Assembly: GCF_009905615.1 (NCBI RefSeq)
Contig: NZ_JAAAKW010000001.1
Coordinates: forward strand, 496,001 to 560,000
Direction: 5' to 3'
Source of the DNA: Pseudomonas sp. SLFW
Lineage (GTDB): Bacteria > Pseudomonadota > Gammaproteobacteria > Pseudomonadales > Pseudomonadaceae
Length of the DNA stretch: 64,000 nt
Shown: piece by piece, positions 8,413 through 18,463 of the stretch
How positions within the stretch are numbered: the first letter of the stretch is position 1
Layout: each line of letters begins with the position of its first letter
Made by a program: the position numbers and the translations under genes
Notes under the pieces: model-generated
What the model was told of the DNA's origin: nothing
Seen by the model: the letters and a program-made list of their open reading frames with translations, nothing else
The model's database searches: none

Positions 8413-9111
8413 CTACCGACACACCCGCCACCGTCCCATGTCCACATGAAAATGATTCTGGTGGGCCGCGTTGTAATCCGGCCCCAGCACGGTGTTGAAG
8501 TGCTGACAGGCATTGTCCCTGACCAGCCTCAGAAACCTCCCGTTATCGCCCTCGTCTTTCCAGTCCTTGAGCACGGAAATCCGCCTGCCGTCCGCCAGAC
8601 GAAACCCTGCGATGTCCAGCGCATTGGCCGTGGCGTGCTGACTCAGGCGCCCCTCGCTGCGGTTGTAGACGTTGCGGCAGGCGAAGCTGCCGAGGTGATC
8701 GATCTGCGTGACCTTCTCCCCAAACACCGCTTGAGCCGCCGGTTGCAGGCCATGAATGTCGAACAGCGCGTAGGCCACCGCCAACGGGCAGCTCGAAAGA
8801 AAACTGCTGCTCAACGCCACGTCTCCGCCTTGAATGCGCAAGGTATTGCTCAGCGGGCATTTGGCGTCGGCGGCGCTGTCTGCCTGATGGGCATAGCGCA
8901 GAGTGGAAGTTTGCAAAGCCTGATCGCACAGGGCCGGGTCATCCTGCAAACGCCAGAGTTTGAAGGGGGTGAGCAGGTTCGGCTGTTCCCGCACGTCCAG
9001 CGGCGCCCACGGGTTCCAGCGCCCAGGGACAGGCAACCAATCGCGCCACACCGAGAGCCCGATGCCGAGGCACATCAGGAGGAATAACAGGAAAAGGGTC
9101 GAGCCGCGCAT
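8413..9111 (-). CDS. Extensin-like C-terminal domain protein
   Basis: A 232-aa protein with an N-terminal membrane anchor or signal (STLFLLFLLMCLGIGLSVW) and a domain of the extensin-C family (Pfam PF06904). Conserved residues include CPL, SCPLAVAYALF, the HATANALDIAGF motif and the terminal HQNHFHVDMG motif. These His/Asp motifs resemble peptidases of the D-alanyl-D-alanine carboxypeptidase/M15 fold, which suggests cell-wall peptide cleavage in the periplasm, though activity is unproven. The start lies 46 bp after the DUF72 gene, so co-transcription is likely. Confidence 0.8.
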   Translation of the reverse strand: MRGSTLFLLFLLMCLGIGLSVWRDWLPVPGRWNPWAPLDVREQPNLLTPFKLWRLQDDPALCDQALQTSTLRYAHQADSAADAKCPLSNTLRIQGGDVALSSSFLSSCPLAVAYALFDIHGLQPAAQAVFGEKVTQIDHLGSFACRNVYNRSEGRLSQHATANALDIAGFRLADGRRISVLKDWKDEGDNGRFLRLVRDNACQHFNTVLGPDYNAAHQNHFHVDMGRWRVCR

Positions 9112-9156
9112 GGGCGAGGTTTCCGCAGTGAGGACAATGGCATCCCCTAACTGACC

Positions 9157-10029
9157 TCACAGCAAGCCGAGTTGCTGCACCTCAGGCCCACGCTCCAGCG
9201 TTGGCAATTCAGGCAGGCCGGGCAGCAATGTCAGCAATTCCTCATGGAAACGTCTGGCAAGGTCGGGGGCTTGGATGTTATCTGGCGTGTGCAGAAAGAC
9301 GTAAGGCGTACGCCCTTCCTCGATCCAGGCCGCGACTTTCAGCGCCCACTGCTCGACAAAAGGCTCGTTCGCTTCCAGTTCTGGACGCCCGATGAAACGT
9401 ACTTGGGGGAATAACGTGAGTGCTGCCGGGCGTACGGGCACCTTGGGTTTCTTCGATTGCGCATGCAGCACGGCCGGGGCCTGTGACACGCAACTGAACA
9501 GCGGTCGCGAGTCCAGACAGATACGCTCGACGCCCCGGTCGAGCAGCAGACGATTGAGCATGCGCTCGCCTTCACCCTTGTCGAAGAACCCCATGTTGCG
9601 CACTTCCACTGCTAAGGCGCGGCCTTCCAAGGCGTCGATAAACGTTGCTAGCTCGCCGAGGCGATGGGGTGAAAAGGTCGCGGGAAGCTGCAGCCAGAGG
9701 GGTTGAACGCGTTCACCCAACGGGGCCATCAGCTTCAGAAAGTCTTGCGCGGCAGTCAGGTGTTCGCGCAGGTCGCCCGCGTGGCTGATGTCACCGGGAA
9801 ACTTGGCCGTGAATCGAAAATGCTCAGGCAAGACCTGCGCCCAGCGTTCGACAGTGGTGTCTTTGGGACGGGCGTAAAACGTGGTGTTGCCTTCGACGGC
9901 ATTAAAGACCTGAGCGTAGAGTTCAAGCAGATCGGAGGTGCGGGCATCTTGCGGGTACATCGACTGACGCCAGGCGCTTTCGCTCCAGGACGGACAACCG
10001 ATGAAATAAGGGGGATTGGCGACGTTCAA
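9157..10029 (-). CDS. DUF72 (YecE-like) protein
   Basis: A DUF72 protein of about 290 aa, a TIM-barrel family of unknown function. Typical motifs are FIGCPSW near the start, NAVEGNTTFYARP, FTAKFPGDISH, the VEVRN strand and YVFLHTPDN near the end. No ATG is available near the conserved N-terminus. I chose TTG at 10029, which overlaps the stop codon of the upstream 98-aa gene (TTGA) and suggests translational coupling. An in-frame TTG at 10065 would add 12 residues. Confidence 0.8.
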   Translation of the reverse strand: MNVANPPYFIGCPSWSESAWRQSMYPQDARTSDLLELYAQVFNAVEGNTTFYARPKDTTVERWAQVLPEHFRFTAKFPGDISHAGDLREHLTAAQDFLKLMAPLGERVQPLWLQLPATFSPHRLGELATFIDALEGRALAVEVRNMGFFDKGEGERMLNRLLLDRGVERICLDSRPLFSCVSQAPAVLHAQSKKPKVPVRPAALTLFPQVRFIGRPELEANEPFVEQWALKVAAWIEEGRTPYVFLHTPDNIQAPDLARRFHEELLTLLPGLPELPTLERGPEVQQLGLL

Positions 10030-10322
10030 ACGTGCAGATCGAGGCCCGAGACTTCGAGGTCCCAATCGACAAACGTTGAAGTCGTCAGGTAGCTGCTCAG
10101 GGCACTGGCCACCCGGCGACTCATGGCGCGCGGGAAAATGATGTCCTGTTGGCGTGCCGGCACATTGGCCGTGCCACCGGTTTGACGGCGAGCGGTCTGC
10201 GGAACGACTTCTTCAACGTCGTCGATGATCACCTCTTCGGAGGCGTTATCGATCGTCGCAGCGCCTTTGCGGGGCTTGCGCTTTATGGGGTACGAACGTT
10301 GTGAAGGACCGTTAATCCGCAT
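10026..10322 (-). CDS. Small conserved hypothetical protein (98 aa)
   Basis: A 98-aa protein starting MRINGPSQRSYPIKRK, basic at the N-terminus, acidic in the middle (EEVIIDDVEEVV) and ending MSRRVASALSSYLTTST followed by a short tail. It has no signal peptide, membrane helix or motif I recognise. Its stop overlaps the start of the DUF72 gene by translational coupling, which argues that it is a real gene. It lies downstream of tsaB on the same strand, separated by 280 bp. Confidence 0.65.
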   Translation of the reverse strand: MRINGPSQRSYPIKRKPRKGAATIDNASEEVIIDDVEEVVPQTARRQTGGTANVPARQQDIIFPRAMSRRVASALSSYLTTSTFVDWDLEVSGLDLHV

Positions 10323-10602
10323 CGATGCTTACTCGGCGTCTTGTAGTGGCAATTTAATCTCACGAACGCACTTAAGCAAACTCGCGAACGATAACTAGAC
10401 CACAGTTATCGCCGAATGTTTAAAACCGCCGGGCAGAAATGATCGCTTTGTCGCCGAACGGTAGTAAATGCTGTGACTTGGGTCTCAGTTGTGGCGTGTT
10501 GATATCGGTTGAACACGTAATAGCGCAGCTTGCTGGCGAGGAAGCCGTGGCGGCTGTACCTCCGCCTCGCGAATGAATTCGCTCCTACAGGGTTCAGATG
10601 GA
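10323..10602. other. tsaB downstream gap with a single REP arm
   Basis: This 280-bp gap contains one REP half-site of the CGCGAATGAATTCGCTCC type at 10566-10590, close to the tsaB stop, without a visible partner arm. The remainder (10323-10560) is AT-richer than its surroundings and is where a promoter for the 98-aa gene should lie. I see no further clear element. Confidence 0.5.
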
Positions 10603-11277
10603 TCAACGCGCCTTGGGGGTGGCCACTTTGTCCCGCAGGTAAACGGGCTGTGCGTCGTCCGCGACGATGGCTTCGCCACGGTGCCAGGCGAAGGTGCCAA
10701 GGGTCAGCAGATCTTGAGCGTGGGGCAACATGGTGGCGTCATGGCCAGACAGGTTGACGGCGATGCGCTCGGCGTAGCCCCAACCGGTGCCCGCTCCGAA
10801 CCACTCCCCCGATGCGTCGATGGGCAATGCCGCACGCTCAGGAGGCATCACCGCCTCCTCACCCAGCAGACGCATTTCCCCGGCCGTTTCGCGATAGCAG
10901 CCCCAATAGACTTCGTCCATCCGCGCATCAATGGCTGCTGCGACCTGACTCACACCGCGCTCACGAAAGGCGCGTTGCGCCAAGGCTGCGAGGTTGGAGA
11001 CAGGCAATACGGGACGTTCCAGACCGAACGCCAGGCCTTGCACCACGCCAATGGCGATGCGCACGCCAGTGAACGCGCCGGGGCCACGACCGAACGCAAT
11101 GGCGTCCAGTGCGGACAGGCCAATGCCCGCCTCGGCCAGCAGGTCCTTGATCATGGGCAGGAGTTTCTGCGCATGCAGGCGCGGGATCACCTCGTAGTGA
11201 GTCAGCACTTTGCCGTCGTGCAGCAAAGCAACTGAGCAGGCTTCAGTGGCGGTGTCCAGGGCCAGCAAGGTCGTCAT
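10603..11277 (-). CDS. tsaB: tRNA threonylcarbamoyladenosine biosynthesis protein TsaB
   Basis: TsaB partners TsaD in making the t6A37 modification on ANN-decoding tRNAs. The ATG at 11277 gives 224 aa beginning MTTLLALDTATEACSVAL, the ASKHA ATPase-like fold start of this family; an upstream in-frame ATG at 11313 adds 12 residues without need. Other family motifs are GRGPGAFTGVRIAIG and ARMDEVYWG. It lies downstream of adk beyond a terminator and is read in the same direction. Confidence 0.92.
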   Translation of the reverse strand: MTTLLALDTATEACSVALLHDGKVLTHYEVIPRLHAQKLLPMIKDLLAEAGIGLSALDAIAFGRGPGAFTGVRIAIGVVQGLAFGLERPVLPVSNLAALAQRAFRERGVSQVAAAIDARMDEVYWGCYRETAGEMRLLGEEAVMPPERAALPIDASGEWFGAGTGWGYAERIAVNLSGHDATMLPHAQDLLTLGTFAWHRGEAIVADDAQPVYLRDKVATPKAR

Positions 11278-11347
11278 CGGGGTGTCCGTGGTTGAGCGAA
11301 TGAAGGGGTGCACAACGCGTTACAAAAAATGAGGCGGCATTATAAAC

Positions 11348-11373
11348 AACAACGGCCCGCAAGCGGGCCGTCG
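11348..11373 (-). terminator. adk terminator
   Basis: The hairpin ACGGCCCGC-AA-GCGGGCCGT (11352-11371) lies 20 bp beyond the adk stop. On the minus strand it is followed by the T-rich stretch TTGTTGTTTATA, fitting an intrinsic terminator between adk and tsaB. Confidence 0.75.
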
Positions 11374-11393
11374 TTCACTGCGCTAATGAAGGA

Positions 11394-12326
<933 letters not shown>

Positions 12327-14963
12327 TCAGCCGGTGTTACGCAAACCAGCGGCAATGCCTGCGACAGACACCAGCAGCGCCTGTACCAAAGGACTGTCCA
12401 GACTCGCGTCCTGTTTGCGCGAGCGCGCCAGCAATTCGGCCTGCAATAGATGAAGGGGGTCCAGATAGGTGTTGCGCAGGCTGATGAACTCCAGCGTCTC
12501 GGGGCTGTGGGCCAACAGCTGCGATTGGCCGGTCAGCCCCAGCACCACGTCACACGCCTGCGACAATAGGTCGCGCAAATGTGCACCCAAATGCAGCAGC
12601 CCCGGCTCCACCAGACGTTCGTCGTAGAGCTGCGCGATATCGCTGTCTGCCTTGGCCAGCACCATTTCCAGCATGTCGATGCGCGTGCGGAAGAATGGCC
12701 ACTGTTCGCGCATCTGCCCTAGCAGGTCGCCCTGCCCTCGCTCCAGCGCCTTGCTCAGCGCGTCTTCCCAGCCGAGCCATGCAGGCAGCATCAGGCGGGT
12801 CTGGGTCCAGGCGAAAATCCAGGGGATCGCGCGCAGGCTTTCGACGCCCCCTGCGCGGCGCTTGGCCGGACGGCTGCCCAGCGGTAGACGGCCCAGTTCC
12901 TGTTCGGGCGTGGCCTGGCTGAAGTATTCGACGAACTCGGGATTTTCGCGCACAACAGCGCGGTAGGCCTTCACGCCATCTGCCGCCAGTTCGTCCATCA
13001 TCTGCCGCCACGCAGGCTCCGGCAACGGCGGTGGCTGGAGCGTCGCTTCTAGCACAGCGGCCAGGTACAGGTTGAGATTCTGTTCGGCGATATCAGGCAA
13101 CCCGAACTTGAAGCGGATCATCTCGCCCTGTTCGGTGGTGCGGAAACGCCCGGCCACCGACCCCGGAGGCTGCGAGAGAATCGCCGCGTGGGCAGGACCG
13201 CCGCCACGCCCCACCGTGCCGCCGCGGCCATGGAACAGCAGCAGTTCGACTTGCTGGGCGCGGCAGATCTCCACCAGTTTTTCCTGCGCACGATACTGCG
13301 CCCAGGCCGCCGCCGTGGTGCCCGCGTCCTTGGCCGAGTCGGAATAGCCAATCATGACTTCCTGCGGGCCATGCAGACGCAGGCGATAGCCCGGCAGGCT
13401 GAGCAGGTGCTCGATCACCGGCCCGGCGTTATCGAGGTCCGCGAGGGTTTCGAACAGCGGCACGACGCGCATCGGTCGTTGTAATCCGGCCTCTTTGAGC
13501 AGCAATTGCACGGCCAAGACATCAGAAGCAGCACCGGCCATGGAGATCACGTAAGAACCCAAAGACGCCGCAGGGGCAGCAGCCACTTCGCGACAGGTGG
13601 CCAGCACTTCGGCGGTGTCAGCAGCCGGTTTGAAATGCGATGGCAGCAGCGGCCGCTTGCTGTTCAGTTCTTCCAGTAAGAACTCGATGCGCGCCTCTTC
13701 GCTCCACTCGTTATAGCGCCCTAGTCCGAGGTAATCAGTGATCTCGGTCATGGCCGCACTGTGGCGCGTGGAGTCCTGTCGGACGTCGAGTTTGACCAGG
13801 AACAATCCGAAGGTGACCGCCCGACGCAGACAGTCCAGCAGCGGACCGTCGGCAATGACGCCCATGCCGCACTCGTGCAATGACTGGAAACACAACTGCA
13901 GGGGTTCCAGCAATTCCCGGTTACTGTTCAGCACGTCTTCCGGCGCAGGCTGAGTGACTTTCAGTGAAGCATGGGCCCAGTTACGGGTAGCACGAAGACG
14001 CTCACGCAACTTTTTCAGCACGGCACGATAGGGTTCGACGCTGTCACCCGCTTCGGCCTGCAAAGCAGGGCTGGCCTGTTGCATCGACAGCTCGGCGGCC
14101 AGTTGATCAACGTCACGCAGGTACAGGTCCGCCGCCATCCAGCGCGCCAGCAGCAGCACTTCACGGGTCACGGCAGCGGTGACGTTCGGGTTGCCGTCGC
14201 GATCGCCACCCATCCATGAAGCGAAGCGAATCGGTGCGGCTTCCAGTGGCAAATGCAGACCGGTGGTAGCTTGCAGCGCATGATCGGCTTTGCGCAGGTA
14301 ATTGGGAACGGCCTGCCACAGCGAGTTTTCGATGACGGCAAAGCCCCATTTCGCTTCATCCACCGGGGTAGGACGTACCCGGCGGATTTCTTCGGTGTGC
14401 CACGCTTCCGCGATCAGGCGTTGCAGACGCTCGGTGATCTGCGCACGCTCCTGACGGTTCAGGTCGCGATGGTCAAGGGCAGCCAGTTGTGCGGCTATGG
14501 CGTCGTATTTCTGGATCAGGGTACGGCGCGCCACTTCAGTCGGGTGCGCAGTCAGCACCAATTCAATCTCCAGCTTGCCGAGTTGGCGAGCCAAGGCTTC
14601 AGGTGACTGCCCGGATTCCTTCAAACGCTCCAGCAACTCGGGAAGCACGCGGGATTCGAACGGCTGCGGCTTGCTGTCATCCCGTCGATGAATCAGTTGG
14701 TACTGCTCAGCGATGTTGGCCAGGTTAAGGAACTGATTGAACGCCCGCGCCACGGGCAGCAACTCGTCCTCGCCCAGGCTTTCCAGATTGGAACTCAGTT
14801 GCTCGGTGCTCTGGGTCGCGCTGCGGCGTCCGGCTTTGGCACTTTTGCGAATACGCTCGATTTTTTCGAGAAAATCAGCCCCGTGCTGATCACGAATGGT
14901 ATTGCCCAATAGCTCACCCAGCAGGTGAACGTCCTCACGCAATCGTGCATCGATATCAGCCAT
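12327..14963 (-). CDS. ppc: Phosphoenolpyruvate carboxylase
   Basis: This 878-aa enzyme carboxylates phosphoenolpyruvate to oxaloacetate and refills the TCA cycle. It has the catalytic His in [13 protein letters not shown] (H140), the glycine-rich [14 protein letters not shown] loop, the [12 protein letters not shown] segment and the conserved C-terminus GLRNTG. Length is normal for the bacterial enzyme. The ATG at 14963 is preceded by AAGGAGAAGG. The leader carries a 9-bp inverted repeat. It is transcribed alone or ahead of adk. Confidence 0.96.
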   Translation of the reverse strand: MADIDARLREDVHLLGELLGNTIRDQHGADFLEKIERIRKSAKAGRRSATQSTEQLSSNLESLGEDELLPVARAFNQFLNLANIAEQYQLIHRRDDSKPQPFESRVLPELLERLKESGQSPEALARQLGKLEIELVLTAHPTEVARRTLIQKYDAIAAQLAALDHRDLNRQERAQITERLQRLIAEAWHTEEIRRVRPTPVDEAKWGFAVIENSLWQAVPNYLRKADHALQATTGLHLPLEAAPIRFASWMGGDRDGNPNVTAAVTREVLLLARWMAADLYLRDVDQLAAELSMQQASPALQAEAGDSVEPYRAVLKKLRERLRATRNWAHASLKVTQPAPEDVLNSNRELLEPLQLCFQSLHECGMGVIADGPLLDCLRRAVTFGLFLVKLDVRQDSTRHSAAMTEITDYLGLGRYNEWSEEARIEFLLEELNSKRPLLPSHFKPAADTAEVLATCREVAAAPAASLGSYVISMAGAASDVLAVQLLLKEAGLQRPMRVVPLFETLADLDNAGPVIEHLLSLPGYRLRLHGPQEVMIGYSDSAKDAGTTAAAWAQYRAQEKLVEICRAQQVELLLFHGRGGTVGRGGGPAHAAILSQPPGSVAGRFRTTEQGEMIRFKFGLPDIAEQNLNLYLAAVLEATLQPPPLPEPAWRQMMDELAADGVKAYRAVVRENPEFVEYFSQATPEQELGRLPLGSRPAKRRAGGVESLRAIPWIFAWTQTRLMLPAWLGWEDALSKALERGQGDLLGQMREQWPFFRTRIDMLEMVLAKADSDIAQLYDERLVEPGLLHLGAHLRDLLSQACDVVLGLTGQSQLLAHSPETLEFISLRNTYLDPLHLLQAELLARSRKQDASLDSPLVQALLVSVAGIAAGLRNTG

Positions 14964-15002
14964 CCAGCCTTCTCCTTCAGCGTTTTTTTGTTCTGTCCTG
15001 AG

Positions 15003-15025
15003 TCAGTTCGGTCATCCCGAACTGA
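15003..15025. promoter_or_regulatory. 9-bp perfect inverted repeat in the ppc leader
   Basis: TCAGTTCGG-TCATC-CCGAACTGA lies 40-62 bp upstream of the ppc ATG. It is not followed by a T-run on the minus strand next to the stem, although seven Ts (+ strand) lie at 14983-14989 as As in the message. An operator or an RNA hairpin in the 5' leader are both possible. Confidence 0.45.
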
Positions 15026-15207
15026 ACGCCCTCGTAAGTTTTGCCTCTATCAATGTGTATAGAGCGACAAATTCATGCACGTACGCAACCCTTTGCCTTA
15101 CATCTGCTGGGAGCAAGCTAGTCTCAAGACGGGCCACGTCACGCATTGGACGACGGCTCGACAATTCGCCAGAACCCGCTCACAAGCGGGTCGTTGAAGA
15201 GGTCTCT

Positions 15208-15552
15208 ATGAAAATCCGTGAGCTCGCAAAACACTGGGAAGATTCCGCGAAAGGTCGCCTGACCAAAACCGGCTACGCGGTTCACCTGGATGTAGAAGCC
15301 GCAGCCCGCCTGGCCGCCATCGCCGAAATGTACCCCAAGCGTTCTGCCGAAGAACTGCTGGGCGAGCTGATCGGCGCTGCGCTGGAAGATTTGGAAGCCA
15401 GCTTTCCCTACATCAAAGGCCAGCATGTGGTCGCCACCGACGAGGAAGGCGACCCACTGTATGAGGACGTCGGCCCTACGCCACGATTCCTCGCGCTGTC
15501 TCGACGTTATCTGCAGGATTTATCCGAGCAGCAGGACAACGCTCAACACTGA
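15208..15552 (+). CDS. Small conserved Pseudomonas protein (114 aa)
   Basis: A 114-aa soluble protein starting MKIRELAKHWEDSAKGRL, chosen because an AAGAGG ribosome site lies just upstream; the frame opens earlier at 15055 without support. It shows ...YAVHLDVEAAARLAAIAEMYP and GDPLYEDVGPTPRFLALSRR segments. I recall pseudomonad homologues annotated as a pilin or pili tip component, but nothing in the sequence (no signal peptide, no pilin fold motif) supports that. The middle part resembles a ribbon-helix-helix-like or small regulatory fold only weakly. It is divergent from ppc and ends at a terminator. Confidence 0.75.
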   Translation: MKIRELAKHWEDSAKGRLTKTGYAVHLDVEAAARLAAIAEMYPKRSAEELLGELIGAALEDLEASFPYIKGQHVVATDEEGDPLYEDVGPTPRFLALSRRYLQDLSEQQDNAQH

Positions 15553-15582
15553 TCACGACGTCGTTTTTAGAGCATCAACAAA

Positions 15583-15627
15583 AGGCGCGCTCACCCCGAA
15601 AACCGGGGGCGGCGCGTCTTTTTTTGC
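15583..15627 (+). terminator. Terminator after the 114-aa gene
   Basis: An imperfect GC-rich hairpin (GGCGCGCTCACCCCG / CGGGGGCGGCGCGTC, loop AAAAC) is followed by seven Ts, 30 bp downstream of the stop codon at 15552. Confidence 0.8.
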
Positions 15628-15693
15628 GTCAATTTACGAGCGCCAATTTTACATCACGCAACAAAACGCCCGCCCGTAAGAGCGAAAACGTCT

Positions 15694-15721
15694 GAACTAT
15701 TCAAAATCGGCAAAGGTCCGA
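15694..15721 (+). promoter_or_regulatory. Candidate AlgU (sigma-22/SigE-type) promoter for the lipoprotein pair
   Basis: GAACTA at 15694-15699 and TCCGA at 15717-15721 are 17 bp apart, close to the AlgU consensus GAACTT-N16/17-TCtgA. The site lies about 110 bp upstream of the DUF4398 lipoprotein gene, which is followed by lptF. LptF is known in P. aeruginosa as an AlgU-dependent outer-membrane protein, so the site fits the expected regulation. Confidence 0.55.
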
Positions 15722-15831
15722 CCCATTAGCCATTACAGAAAAGCCGACAGGTGGCAGCGGAAATTGACCCTGGTCATGTCCCCGCCCAGGCCAGCGCTGA
15801 AATGGAAAATCTAGCTTTCAGGAGTTTCAAA

Positions 15832-16257
15832 ATGGAGTTGACCACCATGAATACCCGCACCGCCACTCACACCTTCAAGAGCCCACGCGGGCTGAAACTG
15901 GCCGCGTTGGTCGTGGGCACCAGCCTCCTGCTTGCCGGTTGCGCGGGCAAACCTCCAAGCGAGCAATACGCGGTGACGCAATCTGCCGTGAACGCTGCCG
16001 TGAGCGCGGGCGGTACCGAGTACGCAGCGGTCGAGATGAAGTCGGCGCAGGACAAGTTCAAGCAAGCTGAACTGGCCATGCAGGAAAAGAAATACGACGA
16101 AGCTCGCAAGTACGCCGAACAAGCTGAATGGGACGCTCGTGTAGCCGAACGCAAGGCACAAGCGGCGAAAGCACAGAAAGCGGTGCAGGACGCGCGTCAG
16201 GGCGTCAACGAACTGCGTGAAGAAGGTCTGCGTCAGGCTCAGCCGACCGCTCAATAA
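15832..16257 (+). CDS. DUF4398-type outer-membrane lipoprotein
   Basis: A 141-aa lipoprotein: signal region ending at lipobox LLAGC, then a mature part that is mostly charged Ala/Glu/Lys/Gln helix (EMKSAQDKFKQAELAMQ, AERKAQAAKAQKAVQ), likely a coiled coil in the periplasm. Two starts are possible. The ATG at 15832 has AGGAG seven bases upstream, while the ATG at 15847 has a GGAG at greater distance; I prefer the first. It lies 48 bp before lptF, forming the same pair as in P. aeruginosa, and probably shares the AlgU-like promoter. Role: envelope structure, inferred. Confidence 0.82.
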   Translation: MELTTMNTRTATHTFKSPRGLKLAALVVGTSLLLAGCAGKPPSEQYAVTQSAVNAAVSAGGTEYAAVEMKSAQDKFKQAELAMQEKKYDEARKYAEQAEWDARVAERKAQAAKAQKAVQDARQGVNELREEGLRQAQPTAQ

Positions 16258-16305
16258 CCTCCCGCACTTCAAGCATTGCCACTGGATTTAAAGGACGAAC
16301 ATATT

Positions 16306-17088
16306 ATGCGCAAACAAGTACTGATCCCTGCCCTGCTGGCCCTGAGCGTTGGTCTGGCTGCCTGCTCCTCTCAACCGAACGTGAACCTGGAACAGGCTCG
16401 CACCAACTACTCGGCGCTGCAAAGCAACCCGAAATCCACCGAACTCGCTGCCCTGGAAACCAAGGACGCCAGCGACTGGCTGAACAAGGCCGACGCCGCT
16501 TACCGCAACAATGAAGATCAGAAGAAGGTCGATCAATTGGCCTATCTGACCAATCAGCGCGTTGAGCTGGCGAAGCAAACCATTAACCTGAAGACCGCTG
16601 AAAACGATTTGAAGAACGCTGCGGCCCAACGTGCCCAGGCGCGTCTGGATGCTCGCGATGCGCAGATCAAAGCCCTGCAGAATAGCCTGAACGCCAAGCA
16701 GACCGAGCGCGGTACGCTGGTGACCTTCGGCGACGTGCTGTTCGATCTGAACAAGTCTGATCTGAAATCCGCAGGTCTGGTCAACGTCAATAAGCTGGCC
16801 CAGTTCCTTCAGGAAAACCCGGATCGCAAAGTGATCGTCGAGGGTTACACCGACAGCACCGGCTCCGACAGCTACAACCAGTCGCTCTCTGACCGTCGCG
16901 CCAACTCCGTGCGCATGGCGCTGGTGAAGATGGGCGTGAGCTTGGACCGTGTTGTATCCCAGGGCTATGGCAAGGAATACCCGGTTGCTGACAACGCCAG
17001 CGCTTCGGGCCGCGCCATGAACCGTCGCGTGGAAGTCACCATTTCCAACGATAACCAGCCGGTCGCACCGCGTTCGTCGATGCAATAA
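16306..17088 (+). CDS. lptF: OmpA-family lipoprotein LptF-like
   Basis: A 260-aa outer-membrane lipoprotein. The ATG at 16306 follows AAGGAC and gives a signal peptide with lipobox LAACS. Residues 30-130 are a charged, probably coiled-coil helix. The C-terminal OmpA domain (about 145-250) binds peptidoglycan and keeps the motif GYTDSTGSDSYNQSLSDRRA and the end NRRVEVTI. Architecture and neighbour agree with LptF (lipotoxin F) of P. aeruginosa, linked there to AlgU, oxidative stress and adhesion. A strong terminator follows. Confidence 0.85.
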   Translation: MRKQVLIPALLALSVGLAACSSQPNVNLEQARTNYSALQSNPKSTELAALETKDASDWLNKADAAYRNNEDQKKVDQLAYLTNQRVELAKQTINLKTAENDLKNAAAQRAQARLDARDAQIKALQNSLNAKQTERGTLVTFGDVLFDLNKSDLKSAGLVNVNKLAQFLQENPDRKVIVEGYTDSTGSDSYNQSLSDRRANSVRMALVKMGVSLDRVVSQGYGKEYPVADNASASGRAMNRRVEVTISNDNQPVAPRSSMQ

Positions 17089-17107
17089 ACCTGTTGCAGC
17101 GATAAAC

Positions 17108-17145
17108 AAAAGCCCCGCCTGTTGACGAACAGGCGGGGCTTTTTT
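17108..17145. terminator. Bidirectional terminator between lptF and the 17.2-18.4 kb operon
   Basis: A perfect 12-bp stem GCCCCGCCTGTT / AACAGGCGGGGC with loop GACG is followed by six Ts on the plus strand and preceded by As that give Ts on the minus strand. It serves converging genes. Confidence 0.9.
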
Positions 17146-17164
17146 GTGGATGACGGCGCGACGT

Positions 17165-17491
17165 CTACTGCACCTGCTGCGGCGTCTCCTGCCCCACGCA
17201 ACGCACGGCCTGTTTGCGGTCGTTGACCAGCACACCGGTCAGGCCTTTCTGCTCGCTGTCGAACAGCACCATCACCCCTTCCACGCAGTGCGCGACCTGC
17301 GGCGCAGGCTCCATCGCGACTTTATAGTCCTCCCCTGGCACGGTCTTGAGCATCGTGAACTGGCTCAATTCCAATGCGTCCTCGGGCTTGGCGAAGTGCA
17401 GGTAGCCGTAGTACCACAGCACGCCCACGGTGCCGAAAATGCAGCCGATACCGGTGAGGATTTGCGGGATGAGGTTACGCTCTTCGGTCAT
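17165..17491 (-). CDS. Small single-pass membrane protein (108 aa)
   Basis: A 108-aa protein with one N-terminal helix (IPQILTGIGCIFGTVGVLWYYGYL) and a C-terminal soluble part with two cysteines (AHCVEGVMVLFD, QAVRCVGQE) that could form a disulfide if periplasmic. It overlaps the upstream hydrolase gene by 4 bp (ATGA), so the two are translationally coupled. I do not recognise a functional family. Confidence 0.75.
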   Translation of the reverse strand: MTEERNLIPQILTGIGCIFGTVGVLWYYGYLHFAKPEDALELSQFTMLKTVPGEDYKVAMEPAPQVAHCVEGVMVLFDSEQKGLTGVLVNDRKQAVRCVGQETPQQVQ

Positions 17492-18426
17492 TGCGGCTTC
17501 TCTTCAGGCTTACTGTCCGACGGCGTAGAGGCACTTTTCTGGCGCGGATCAGGGTCGGGATAGTTGGGAACTTCGGCCAACCGACGCAGGCCGCTGAAAT
17601 GCGCCGGATCATCCAGATAACGCACCATCACTTCCTGCCACGTGGGGTCGGCGAAGGTCTGGACGTGGGGGCCACGGGTCAATTGCAGCACCCGAGGCGG
17701 CGGCGCGTTCTGGTAAAGGCTGATGCCGTTGTGAAGCGGGACTTGCGAATCGTCGAGGCTCTGGAACATCAGCATCGGCGTGCCTTTCAATTGAGCGATG
17801 CCGTTGATGGCACTGTCGCTGTCAGGAATCACCCACGACAACGGACGCTTGAACGGCCAGGTCAGCCAGGACGTACCGAGGGTATACCGGGCGACCTCGC
17901 GGTAACTGGCGGGCACGCCGTCGAGCACGAGGGCCTTGATGCGCGAACGCTGTTGAGGGTGCTCGGCGAGATAATGCACGGCCAACGCGCCGCCGATGCT
18001 CTGCCCCAGCACCACCAGCGGTTTGCCCTGTACGTCCGGGGCTTTGCTCAGCCAGTCGAACGCCGCGTCAATGTCCTGATAAATCGCGGGCAAGCTGGGC
18101 TCGCCTTCCGATTTGCCATAGCCGCGGTAGTCGAGCAGCAGCACCTGATAGCCCTGCTCGGGCAGCCACCAACTGCCACCCAAATGCCAGGCCATGTTGC
18201 CGCCGTTGCCGTGCAAGTGCAGCACCGTGCCCTTGACCGGGACGCCTTCCTTCGCAGGCAGGAACCATGCGTTTAGCCGCGTGCCGTCTGCTGCCGTGAG
18301 GGTCACGTCGCGCCAGGCGATGTGGGCCTTTTCCGGGGTCAACGGCACTTCACGTTCGGGGTAGAACAGGAGTTGGCTGCAGCCGGTGAGCGTAATGAGC
18401 AGCAGCAACGTCAGAAGAGGCTTCAA
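17488..18426 (-). CDS. Alpha/beta-hydrolase lipoprotein
   Basis: A 312-aa serine hydrolase of the alpha/beta fold anchored as a lipoprotein (LITLTGCS). The fold motifs are LHLHGNGGN, LDYRGYGKSEG and the nucleophile elbow GQSIGG, with an Asp in SLDDSQVP and a His in GPHVQTF completing a likely triad. It belongs to the YfhR/BEM46-like group; the substrate is unknown. The start codon is TTG at 18426, supported by AAGGAC just upstream and by the signal peptide. The C-terminus ends in a Pro/Ser/Lys-rich tail. Confidence 0.82.
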   Translation of the reverse strand: MKPLLTLLLLITLTGCSQLLFYPEREVPLTPEKAHIAWRDVTLTAADGTRLNAWFLPAKEGVPVKGTVLHLHGNGGNMAWHLGGSWWLPEQGYQVLLLDYRGYGKSEGEPSLPAIYQDIDAAFDWLSKAPDVQGKPLVVLGQSIGGALAVHYLAEHPQQRSRIKALVLDGVPASYREVARYTLGTSWLTWPFKRPLSWVIPDSDSAINGIAQLKGTPMLMFQSLDDSQVPLHNGISLYQNAPPPRVLQLTRGPHVQTFADPTWQEVMVRYLDDPAHFSGLRRLAEVPNYPDPDPRQKSASTPSDSKPEEKPQ

Positions 18427-18463
18427 GCGATGTCCTTGTCGTTCGCGTAGCTGTAGGAAACCA

